Source: Pleodorina starrii
Taxonomy: Eukaryota; Chlorophyta; Chlorophyceae; Chlamydomonadales; Volvocaceae
Assembly (NCBI GenBank): GCA_030267565.1
Contig: BRXU01000058.1
Location: 124,001-188,000 of the forward strand
DNA: 64,000 nt
Reading direction: 5' to 3'
Numbering within the stretch: the stretch's first letter is position 1; the number at the start of each line of letters is the position of its first letter. The position numbers and the translations under genes were made by a program. Positions 57,453 through 64,000 of the stretch are shown piece after piece. The notes beneath the pieces were generated by a model. That model was given only the letters and a program-made list of their open reading frames with translations. It was not told the DNA's origin and searched no databases.

Positions 57453-57630
57453 ATCCGCCCCCTGCCCCTCGATGCCGTGGCCTCCGCGCCACCTTGGCGC
57501 GCGGTGATTCGCCAGCAGGGGCTGGATTTCCGCATTTCGTGCTATCAGTGAACAAGGCTTTTGCCAAAAGCGCAAATCCGGCGTAAAAGCAGAAACAGAA
57601 GCAATCAGCGTCCTTGGAAACCGACACAAC

Positions 57631-58935
57631 ATGTATACGCACGACGACCTTGCCCGTCTGCAGGCCCAGTCCCTCAAGATGCAGGGCTGGATTCGCCGCC
57701 AGACCTTCAGCCCCGCCAACGAGAAGACTCTGCGCCGCTTCTCCTCTTGGGAGGTGGCCGAGCTGATCTTCCGCATCAACCAGTCGACCTTCCGCGGCAA
57801 GCTGGCGGCGGACCCGAACCTTCCCCTCGGGGAAGTCGAGGAGGACGGGCGCCAGCGCTGGTTCAGCCTGGAGGAGGTGAACGAGCTGCGTCGCCGCATC
57901 CGCGTGGGCAAGAAGTCCCTGATGCCGCCCCGCCCCGCCGGCAAGCGCGCCTTCCGCGCGGCCATCGCCAACTTCAAGGGCGGTGCGGGCAAGTCGACCG
58001 TGGCGCTGCACTTTGCCCATGCGGCGGCGCTGGACGGGTACCGGGTCCTGGTCGTCGACTTCGACCCGCAGGCGACCCTGTCTCATTCGATGGGCCTGAA
58101 CGACGTGGGCGAGGATCACACGGTCTGGGGCATCATGGCGCGCGACCTTGAGCGCGAGACAGACCGCATGAACACCGCCAGCGCCGGGGCCGAGACAGGG
58201 ACCGCCCTGCCCCATCGCAAGCTGCCCGCGTCGATCCGCGACATGGGTCTGGGCACGCTGCGGCCCGCGGACTTCATCAAGCCGACCGCGTGGCCCACGA
58301 TCGACATCGTGCCTAGCTGCGCGAACGCGGCCTTCGTCGAGTTCGCCAGCGCCCAGTACCGGCACCTGAACCCGGAATGGACCTTCTTCGGGGCCGTATC
58401 GCGTTTCCTGGACAGCCTGGCGGATGATGCCTATGACCTGATCCTCTTCGACTGTCCTCCGGCCATCGGGTACCAGTCGATGAACGCGGTGTTTGCCGCA
58501 GACATGCTGTATATCCCGTCCGGCCCCGGCTATTGGGAGTATGACAGCACGACCAGCTTCATCGGTCAGTTGGCCGAGGCGCTGGAGGATCTGTCCCACG
58601 GGTTCGAGAACTTCCCCACGGGGAAGATCAGGTTGCCCAAGGCATTCGCCGACATCCGGTTCCTGATGACGCGATACGAGCCGTCGAACGAGCTGCACCA
58701 GGCGATGTTCGCGGCCTTTCGGCAGGTCTTCGGGGATCGGCTGGCGCAGAACCCGATCGAACTGACCCGCGCGGTCGAGCAGTCGGGCCGGTTCCTGTCG
58801 TCGATCTATGAGATCGATTACCGAGAGATGACGCGGGGGACGTGGCGCCGGGCGCGGGCGACCTTCGATCAGGCCTATGAAGAGTTCCGCGGCCACGTGC
58901 TGACCGCCTGGACCGAGCTGGAGGACGCGCAATGA
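57631..58935 (+). CDS. parA: ParA-type partition ATPase
   Basis: A 434-aa plasmid-type ParA with an N-terminal DNA-binding extension (residues about 1-105, SSWEVAELIFRINQSTFRGK and RWFSLEEVNELRRRI) and a deviant Walker A, FKGGAGKSTVALHF near 115-128, followed by VLVVDFDPQATLSHSMGL and the later DLILFDCPPAIGYQSMNAVF. It moves plasmid copies together with ParB. Two TTCCCC-N2-GGGGAA palindromes lie inside its coding sequence, at 57821 and 58612. ATGA overlap with parB. Confidence 0.9.
   Translation: MYTHDDLARLQAQSLKMQGWIRRQTFSPANEKTLRRFSSWEVAELIFRINQSTFRGKLAADPNLPLGEVEEDGRQRWFSLEEVNELRRRIRVGKKSLMPPRPAGKRAFRAAIANFKGGAGKSTVALHFAHAAALDGYRVLVVDFDPQATLSHSMGLNDVGEDHTVWGIMARDLERETDRMNTASAGAETGTALPHRKLPASIRDMGLGTLRPADFIKPTAWPTIDIVPSCANAAFVEFASAQYRHLNPEWTFFGAVSRFLDSLADDAYDLILFDCPPAIGYQSMNAVFAADMLYIPSGPGYWEYDSTTSFIGQLAEALEDLSHGFENFPTGKIRLPKAFADIRFLMTRYEPSNELHQAMFAAFRQVFGDRLAQNPIELTRAVEQSGRFLSSIYEIDYREMTRGTWRRARATFDQAYEEFRGHVLTAWTELEDAQ
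57820..57835. repeat. parS-like palindrome 1 (inside parA)
   Basis: CTTCCCC-TC-GGGGAAG, 7-bp perfect arms. It encodes part of NLPLGEV in ParA. A member of a family of five in this locus; probable ParB-binding site. Confidence 0.62.
58611..58626. repeat. parS-like palindrome 2 (inside parA)
   Basis: CTTCCCC-AC-GGGGAAG, 7-bp perfect arms, encoding NFPTGKI in ParA. Confidence 0.62.
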
Positions 58936-60035
58936 GCCGCAAGCGCCGGATGTTCGACATCGACATCCCCGAGGACGACGCCGAGACCGGCTTCCCCGCG
59001 GGGAAGGTCCAGCCCGACGGCCGTCGCGGCCCCATGGCTGCCGCCATCAGCGAAACGGCGGAATCGACCCGCGACCGCGCGGTCATCGAGGCGCAGATCC
59101 GCGCCGAGAACGATGCCTTGGCGCAGGAGCATGTGCGGCTGAAGCGGGCAGGGCTGATCACCGACCTGATCCCGCTGGACATGATCGACACGACCAAGCT
59201 GATCCGCGACCGCAAGCCGGTCGCCGATTTCGACATGGCCGAGCTGGTCGCCTCGATCCGCGACATCGGCCTGTCGAACCCGATCCGGCTGGAGCCGTCC
59301 GAGGGTGGGCGTTACGAGCTGATCCAGGGGTGGCGGCGGCTGTCGGCCTATCGCCAGCTGCTCGAAGAGACGGGCGATGCCGATGCCTGGGGCCGGATCC
59401 CCGCGGGCATCGCCGCGCGCGGGGACCAGCTGGAGGCGCTGTACCGCCGCATGGTGGACGAAAACCTGGTGCGCAAGGACATCTCTTTTGCCGAGATGGC
59501 GCAGCTGGCGGTGCATTACGCGATGGACCCGCTGACCGTGGAGAACGATGCGGAAAAGGCCGTGGCGATCCTGTTCCGGTCGGCGGGCTATCAGAAGCGC
59601 AGCTATATCCGGAACTTCATCCCGCTGGTCGAGCGCTTGGGCGAGGTGCTGATGTATCCGCAGGAGATCCCGCGCGCCCTGGGCCTGTCGCTGTCGCAGC
59701 GGCTGGAGGAGGTGCCGGGCCTGGTCACGGCCATCCGGACCGAGCTGAAGGACTGGGACACGCGGTCGATCACCGACGAGCTGGCCGTGCTGCGCCGCTA
59801 TGCGGGGCAGGGGGGTGAGGCGCTGCCCGAAGGGCCCGCGCCGCGGACCGCCCCACCCGCACCGCCGTCGACCGCCAAGGCCAAGACGACCTTCCAGCTT
59901 GCGCGCCCGCAGGGCAGCGCGAAATGCACCGCCGCCAATGGTCGCCTTGAGATCCGCCTGCCGCGGGACTTTTCGACCATCGACCGGCGCAAGCTGGAGG
60001 CGGCGGTGGCCGCAATGCTGGACCAGATCGAGTGA
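58932..60035 (+). CDS. parB: ParB-type partition protein
   Basis: A 367-aa ParB. The ParB/Srx domain (residues about 75-175: LIPLDMIDTTKLIRDR; VASIRDIGLSNPIRLEP; GGRYELIQGWRRLSAY) and a HTH region (DENLVRKDISFAEMAQLAV) are followed by a variable linker and a C-terminal dimerisation part (LEIRLPRDFSTIDRRKLEAA VAAML). The early part encodes a palindrome at 58991-59006, and more copies follow the stop. It is expected to bind these as parS. Confidence 0.9.
   Translation: MSRKRRMFDIDIPEDDAETGFPAGKVQPDGRRGPMAAAISETAESTRDRAVIEAQIRAENDALAQEHVRLKRAGLITDLIPLDMIDTTKLIRDRKPVADFDMAELVASIRDIGLSNPIRLEPSEGGRYELIQGWRRLSAYRQLLEETGDADAWGRIPAGIAARGDQLEALYRRMVDENLVRKDISFAEMAQLAVHYAMDPLTVENDAEKAVAILFRSAGYQKRSYIRNFIPLVERLGEVLMYPQEIPRALGLSLSQRLEEVPGLVTAIRTELKDWDTRSITDELAVLRRYAGQGGEALPEGPAPRTAPPAPPSTAKAKTTFQLARPQGSAKCTAANGRLEIRLPRDFSTIDRRKLEAAVAAMLDQIE
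58991..59006. repeat. parS-like palindrome 3 (inside parB)
   Basis: CTTCCCCGCGGGGAAG, a perfect 16-bp palindrome encoding GFPAGKV in ParB. Confidence 0.65.
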
Positions 60036-60053
60036 CCTTCCCCGCGGGGAAGG
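60036..60053. repeat. parS-like palindrome 4 (after parB)
   Basis: CCTTCCCCGCGGGGAAGG is a perfect 18-bp palindrome beginning directly after the parB stop. A degenerate copy (TTTCCCGCGG) lies at 60064-60073. Because it is a GC-rich hairpin it could also act as a terminator for parAB. Confidence 0.65.
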
Positions 60054-60081
60054 GCAGGGGCCCTTTCCCGCGGTCAGCACT

Positions 60082-60095
60082 TTCCCCGCAGGGAA
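60082..60095. repeat. parS-like palindrome 5 (after parB)
   Basis: TTCCCC-GC-AGGGAA differs from the perfect form by one base. It is followed by an AT-rich run (60111-60130) and TTGCA-GATCG-TGCAA at 60161-60175, which may belong to the promoter of the next gene. Confidence 0.5.
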
Positions 60096-60224
60096 GGTCT
60101 GACACAAGCCATTGATATATATACATATAGCACATCTACCTGACCCTGTGTCGATGTCTGTTGCAGATCGTGCAATCCCGTCGTAGCACCAAGGCCGACC
60201 CCCAACGGTACCAAGGCGCCCGGC

Positions 60225-61157
60225 ATGCCCCCCAGTGATTCCCCGATGCGCGGCATCGCGTTGAAATGCATCAGCGTGACCGTGTTCACCCTGATGGCCG
60301 CGCTGATCAAAGCGACCGCCGACAGCGCCCAGATTCCGCCGGGGCAGCAGGTGTTCTTTCGGTCGTTCTTTGCCCTGCCGGTCATCCTGGGCTGGCTGGT
60401 GCTGCGGTCGGAACTGCGGGTCGGCCTGCTGACCGCGAACCCGATGGGGCACCTGTATCGCGGGCTGGTCGGGACGACGGCGATGGCGCTGAACTTCTGG
60501 GCGCTTGGCCTGCTGCCTTTGCCCGAGGTGACGGCCATCGGATTTGCCGCGCCCCTGCTGGTGGTGGTGCTGGCCGGAATGTTTCTGGGAGAGAACGTCC
60601 GCGCCTTTCGGCTTGGCATGGTCGGGCTGGGGTTGGCCGGGGTGCTGATCGTGCTGTCGCCGCAGCTGCAGGCGGGGACGGCGGGCGACCCCTTGCGGAT
60701 GCTGGGCGCGGTCGTGGCGCTTGGCGGGGCAGGGGCCGCGGCCCTGGCGCAGATCTTTGTCCGCCAGCTGGTCCAGGTCGAGCGGACATCGGCGATCGTC
60801 TTCTGGTTCTCGGTCACCTCGACGGGGCTGTCGCTGCTGACGCTGCCCTTCGGGTGGGTGATGCCGGGGGCCTGGGTGCTGGCGCAGCTGGTCACCACGG
60901 GACTGCTGGGCGGGTTGGGGCAGATCCTGCTAACCTCGGCCTATCGCCATGCCGATGCGTCGGTGGTGGCGCCGTTCGACTATGTCGCGATGATCTGGGC
61001 GGTGGCCCTGGGCTGGTACGTCTTCGGCGAGGTGCCAAGCGCGGTGGTGATCGGCGGGTCCGGCCTGGTGATCCTGGCGGGCATCCTGATCATCTGGCGC
61101 GAACACAGCCTGGGGCTGGAACGCCGCCGTCAGCGCAAGGCCACGCCCCCGGCCTGA
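60225..61157 (+). CDS. DMT superfamily (EamA) transporter
   Basis: A 310-aa membrane protein with ten helices in two EamA repeats. GIALKCISVTVFTLMAALIK at the N terminus, FRSFFALPVILGWLVLRSEL, then FEWYVFGEVPS-type second-repeat end (ALGWYVFGEVPSAVVIGGSG). Such exporters handle metabolites or amino acids; the substrate is unknown. An internal ATG at 60246 is an alternative start. Its 3' end overlaps the convergent matR gene by 28 bp. Confidence 0.84.
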   Translation: MPPSDSPMRGIALKCISVTVFTLMAALIKATADSAQIPPGQQVFFRSFFALPVILGWLVLRSELRVGLLTANPMGHLYRGLVGTTAMALNFWALGLLPLPEVTAIGFAAPLLVVVLAGMFLGENVRAFRLGMVGLGLAGVLIVLSPQLQAGTAGDPLRMLGAVVALGGAGAAALAQIFVRQLVQVERTSAIVFWFSVTSTGLSLLTLPFGWVMPGAWVLAQLVTTGLLGGLGQILLTSAYRHADASVVAPFDYVAMIWAVALGWYVFGEVPSAVVIGGSGLVILAGILIIWREHSLGLERRRQRKATPPA

Positions 61158-61831
61158 GGCGCCGACAGGCTGCCCACCACGGCGACCAGGTCGCGGAAGC
61201 GTTCGCCCTGGACCAGCACGTGATCGGTCATCGCCTGCGCCGCGCCGCAGGCGTCGCCCGCCGCGATGGCCGCGGCGATCTGGCGGTGTTCGGCCAGCGA
61301 ATTGGCGACGCGCCCCGGCGATTGCAGCTGCCGGCGGCGATAGGGTTGCAGCACCGCCTGCAGGCGCAGGGTCTCGATTTCCAGAAAGGCATTGTGGGCG
61401 GCGCGATAGATCGCCTGATGGAAGGCGGTGTTTTCGGCATAGTACCGGTCGGGGTCGTGGCGCGCGCCCTCGCAGGCGGTCAGGGCGGTGTCGATGCGGG
61501 CCAGGTCCTGCGCATCGGCGCGCCTGCAGGCCAGCCGCGCGCAGAAGGATTCCAGTTCGGCCATCAGCTCGAACCGGTCCATCAGCTCGGGCACGCCCAG
61601 CTTGGCCACGAAGGTCCCGCGTTTGGGCTGCACGATCAGCAGGCCCGACGCCTCCAGCGCCTGCAGCGCCTCGCGCACGGGGGTGCGTGAACAGCCATAG
61701 TCGCGCGCGACCTGGTCGGGGTCGATCTGCTGGCCGGGGGTCAGGCGGCCGTCCACGATGGCGTTTTCCAGGGCAAGGCGGATGCGCTGTGCGGTGGGAA
61801 GGGTCATGTCGGCACCTGTTCTGTCCTGCAT
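61130..61831 (-). CDS. matR: GntR family regulator of malonate genes (MatR-like)
   Basis: A 233-aa FadR-subfamily GntR protein: winged helix GCSRTPVREALQALEASGLLIVQPKRG (split here: CSRTPVREALQALEASGLL and IVQPKRGTFVAKLG) near 45-80, then an FCD domain with the metal/ligand His pattern (ENTAFHQAIYRAAHNAFLEIE; EHRQIAAAIAAGD). It is divergent from matA with a perfect TTGTATACAA palindrome between, which is the operator known for MatR. ATG at 61807 (AGGTG upstream) is an alternative start. Confidence 0.82.
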   Translation of the reverse strand: MQDRTGADMTLPTAQRIRLALENAIVDGRLTPGQQIDPDQVARDYGCSRTPVREALQALEASGLLIVQPKRGTFVAKLGVPELMDRFELMAELESFCARLACRRADAQDLARIDTALTACEGARHDPDRYYAENTAFHQAIYRAAHNAFLEIETLRLQAVLQPYRRRQLQSPGRVANSLAEHRQIAAAIAAGDACGAAQAMTDHVLVQGERFRDLVAVVGSLSAPQAGGVALR

Positions 61832-61868
61832 TTCACCGCAGCGGTTGCGAAAAGTCCATCATCGCCGT

Positions 61869-61882
61869 TGTTGTATACAACA
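61869..61882. promoter_or_regulatory. MatR operator palindrome
   Basis: TGTTGTATACAACA is a 14-bp perfect palindrome containing TTGTATACAA, the site described for MatR of the Rhizobium matABC operon. A second imperfect repeat, CAGTG-TATAT-CACTG, is at 61892-61906, near the matA ribosome site. Both lie between matR and matA. Confidence 0.75.
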
Positions 61883-61921
61883 GAAGTGAATCAGTGTATA
61901 TCACTGCGGGGGAGGATCATC

Positions 61922-63220
61922 ATGGGCAAGCAGAGACTGGGATTCCTGTCGGACTTCGTCGAGGCGATCACGCGGCGCAAGCGTGGCGGCGAGGCCGAGA
62001 CGCTGAAGGCGCTTGCGCGGCCCGCGTCCGAACGCGCGCGGGTGGCCTGTGCGGTGCTGATGGGGCGGATCGGGGATGCGGCGCGGGTGGCGGTGGCCGA
62101 ACAGGCGCTGTCGGCCTATGCCGAACTGGACGCCGAAGAGCGGCTGGCGTTCTTTCGCAGCCTGCGCGACGATCACGGGGTTGATGCGGAGGCGATCCGG
62201 ACGGCCTATGCCGCGTGGGACGCCCAGCCCGATGCCGCGGGCGTCGCGCATCTGTTCGAGGTGGTCGAGCCTGCCCGTCAGACGCTGCTGCGCCGGCTGA
62301 ACATGGCGCCCGGCGCCACGCTGCGGCTGGTGCGGATGCGTCAGGACCTGCTGGCCGCGATGCGCGTGGACCCCGATCTGGCGCCGATCGACCAGGATTT
62401 CGCGCATCTGTTCGCCAGCTGGTTCAACCGCGGCTTTCTGACCATGCGCAGGATCGACTGGAACGCGCCCGCCGCGATCCTGGAAAAGCTGATGGAATAC
62501 GAAAGCGTCCACCAGATGCAGGGCTGGCCGGACCTGAAGCGGCGGCTGGCCGACAATGACCGCCGTCTGTATGCGTTCTTCCACCCCGCCACCGGGGACG
62601 AGCCGCTGATCTTCGTCGAGGTCGCGCTGACCCAGGGCATGCCCGACGCGATCGGCCCGATCCTGACCGCGCCGGATGCGCGGGAACCGGCGGCGGCGGA
62701 CACGGCGGTCTTCTATTCGATCAACAACAGCCTGCCCGGGTTGAAGGGTGTCAGCTTCGGCAACTTCCTGATCAAGCAGGTGGTGGCGCAGCTGTCGGCG
62801 GACCTGCCCGAGCTGCGCTGCTATGTGACGCTGTCGCCGGTGCCGGGCTTTGCCGCCTGGCTGGCCACGCAGGACGACGCGGCAGGATTGCGCGGCGCGT
62901 TGGCCGGGGGCTGGGACGATGACGCGGTGGATGCGCTGCGCCCGCAGGTCCTGGCGTGGGGCGCGCGCTATATCGCCCAGGCCAAGGCGCGGGGCGGGTT
63001 GCCTGCCGATCCGGTGGCACGGTTCCACCTGGGCAACGGGGCCTGCGCGCATCGGCTGAACTGGCCCGCCGACTTGGCACCTTCGGCGCTGAAATCGGCG
63101 CATGGGCTGATGATCAACTATCTGTACGAACTGGACCGGATCGAGGACCGGCACGAGGCCTTCGTCCGCGACGGCGAGGTGGCGCTTGGCGCCCAGATCG
63201 CCGAGGCGCTGAAGGCATGA
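61922..63220 (+). CDS. matA: Malonyl-CoA decarboxylase
   Basis: A 432-aa decarboxylase converting malonyl-CoA to acetyl-CoA and CO2. An N-terminal helical domain (about 1-95) precedes the catalytic domain with SVHQMQGWPDLKRRLADNDR, RLYAFFHPATGDEPLIFVEV ALT, FYSINNSLPGLKGVSFGNFL IK and the C-terminal HRLNWPADLAPSALKSAHGL MINYLY, all of the MLYCD family. GGAGG lies before the ATG at 61922. With matB it forms the malonate utilisation operon. Confidence 0.93.
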   Translation: MGKQRLGFLSDFVEAITRRKRGGEAETLKALARPASERARVACAVLMGRIGDAARVAVAEQALSAYAELDAEERLAFFRSLRDDHGVDAEAIRTAYAAWDAQPDAAGVAHLFEVVEPARQTLLRRLNMAPGATLRLVRMRQDLLAAMRVDPDLAPIDQDFAHLFASWFNRGFLTMRRIDWNAPAAILEKLMEYESVHQMQGWPDLKRRLADNDRRLYAFFHPATGDEPLIFVEVALTQGMPDAIGPILTAPDAREPAAADTAVFYSINNSLPGLKGVSFGNFLIKQVVAQLSADLPELRCYVTLSPVPGFAAWLATQDDAAGLRGALAGGWDDDAVDALRPQVLAWGARYIAQAKARGGLPADPVARFHLGNGACAHRLNWPADLAPSALKSAHGLMINYLYELDRIEDRHEAFVRDGEVALGAQIAEALKA

Positions 63221-63243
63221 CGACATTGAGGGAGGAGACGAGC

Positions 63244-64000
63244 ATGCAGACCATCCACGACCATTTCATCCAGACCGCCGAGGTGATGCAGGGCAAGACC
63301 CTGTTCGAACGCCCCGGCCAGCCCGACATCAGCTTTGCCCGGATGCGCGGCATGGTCGAGGCGCTGGCGGGCGCGCTGACCGCGGCGGGCGTGGCGCCCG
63401 GCGACCGCGTGGCCGTCCAAGTCGAGAAGTCGCCCGAGGCCATCGCGCTGTATCTGGCGACGCTGCAGGTGGGCGGGATCTTCCTGCCGCTGAACACCGC
63501 CTATACCGGGGCCGAGATCGACTATTTCATCGGCGACGCGGCACCGCGGCTGTTCGTCTGCGACCCCGCGCAGCTGGCGTCGCACGCGCATCGGGCCGGA
63601 GACACGCTGACGGTGCTGACGCTTGGCGCGGACGGGCAGGGGACTCTGGCCGAGCGTGCCGCCGCGGCCACCCCGCGCGAGGACGCGCATCCCTGCGGGC
63701 CGGACGACCGGGCCGCGATCCTCTATACCTCGGGGACCACGGGGCGGTCCAAGGGGGCGGTGCTGACGCATGGGAACCTGGCGTCCAACACCGAGGCGCT
63801 GCTGGAGCATTGGCGGTTCGACGCGAATGACCGGCTGATCCACGCGCTGCCGATCTTTCACACGCACGGCCTGTTCGTGGCCGCCAACATGGCGCTGGTC
63901 GCCGGCGCCACGATGATCTTTTTGACCAGGTTCGACGCCGAACAGGCGATCGACCTGATGGACCGCGCCACCGTGCTGATGGGGGTGCCGACCTTCTACA
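63244..64000 (+). CDS. matB: Malonyl-CoA synthetase (AMP-forming), cut by the window end
   Basis: At least 252 residues of an AMP-dependent acyl-CoA synthetase. GGGAGGAG is a strong ribosome site. The AMP-binding loop ILYTSGTTGRSKGAVLTHGN and the acyl-binding PIFHTHGLFVAANMALVAGA match MatB, which makes malonyl-CoA from malonate, CoA and ATP. The C-terminal half, with the adenylation hinge, lies beyond the window. Confidence 0.9.
   Translation, partial: MQTIHDHFIQTAEVMQGKTLFERPGQPDISFARMRGMVEALAGALTAAGVAPGDRVAVQVEKSPEAIALYLATLQVGGIFLPLNTAYTGAEIDYFIGDAAPRLFVCDPAQLASHAHRAGDTLTVLTLGADGQGTLAERAAAATPREDAHPCGPDDRAAILYTSGTTGRSKGAVLTHGNLASNTEALLEHWRFDANDRLIHALPIFHTHGLFVAANMALVAGATMIFLTRFDAEQAIDLMDRATVLMGVPTFY

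Larger units (their letters stand above)
57193..57630. other. Putative origin/regulatory region between initiator and parA
   Basis: This 438-bp stretch has no convincing gene. It holds two exact copies of TGTCCCCCAAT (57410-57420 and 57442-57452, 32 bp apart, about three helical turns), an inverted GGGAC-N9-GTCCC (57376-57394), hairpins CCGCCC-TC-GGGCGG (57318-57331) and CGCGCCA-CCT-TGGCGCG (57485-57501), and relatively AT-richer parts such as 57350-57375. Iteron-like repeats next to the initiator are the expected content of an origin. Short frames here are not protein-like. Confidence 0.5.

Noticed and set aside
57300..57500. CRISPR-like array suggested by short repeats in the origin region
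   Set aside because: Only two 11-bp copies with no regular spacers; iterons or operator repeats explain them better.

Overview
The window looks like a piece of a high-GC alphaproteobacterial genome, most likely from the Rhodobacteraceae (Paracoccus-like). This is an inference from strong G/C third-position bias, many 4-base ATGA start/stop overlaps, an alphaproteobacterial-style pst operon, a RirA-type iron box, a MatR-type malonate operator, and a DnaA-like plasmid initiator next to parAB. The last point suggests that the window covers the replication and partition region (about 56.5-60.1 kb) of an extrachromosomal replicon, a large plasmid or chromid, carrying much housekeeping-like transport and respiratory metabolism.

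Layout. 0-7.2 kb: an FAD/NAD(P)-binding protein; a ribbon-helix-helix regulator translationally coupled to a PHB-depolymerase-type esterase; a DUF892 ferritin-like protein with a lysine/alanine-rich tail; a PAP2 phosphatase; an AI-2E-type permease fused to a GAF domain. 7.2-12.5 kb: a four-gene minus-strand operon starting with a sucrose-phosphate synthase/phosphatase fusion, followed by GT28-like, GT2 and GT4 glycosyltransferases. 12.6-16.3 kb: a bufferin (BufA1-BufB-BufC-DoxX) operon followed by its ECF sigma factor and NrsF-type membrane anti-sigma, preceded by an ECF-like promoter. 16.3-17.3 kb: about 1 kb of lower-GC sequence with no recognisable gene. 17.3-25.1 kb: a GntR regulator, a complete dipeptide/glutathione-type ABC importer and a gamma-glutamyltransferase. 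25.1-31.4 kb: an FMN-binding protein and acetamidase/formamidase, a chemoreceptor, a sorbosone-dehydrogenase-like protein, and a ferric-reductase-like flavohaem protein.

31.5-36.9 kb: an alternative haem-copper oxidase cluster (CtaG-like, CopD-like, DUF2231, lipoprotein subunit II, fused subunit I/III, small membrane protein). 36.9-41.8 kb: a quinone-reductase-like dehydrogenase and the sulfate ABC importer (cysA-sbp-cysT-cysW). 42-50.5 kb: an iron-siderophore locus: a siderophore-interacting reductase divergent from a TonB receptor with a RirA-type box between, then a Tat-type binding protein, a double-length FhuB-like permease, a FhuC-like ATPase and an ABC exporter. 50.5-56.5 kb: pstS-pstC-pstA-pstB-phoU-phoB under a PHO box. 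56.5-60.1 kb: the DnaA-like initiator, a putative origin region with a repeated 11-mer, and parA-parB containing and followed by a family of TTCCCC-N2-GGGGAA palindromes that look like parS centromere sites. 60.2-64 kb: a DMT exporter, then a MatR-type regulator divergent from malonyl-CoA decarboxylase and malonyl-CoA synthetase, the last cut by the window end.

Taken together the segment handles acquisition of phosphate, sulfate, iron, peptides and malonate, plus metal stress defence, each with its own local regulator or operator. The features that seem least described are the four-gene glycosyltransferase operon, the permease-GAF fusion, the lysine-tailed DUF892 protein, and the palindrome family placed inside the parAB coding sequences.
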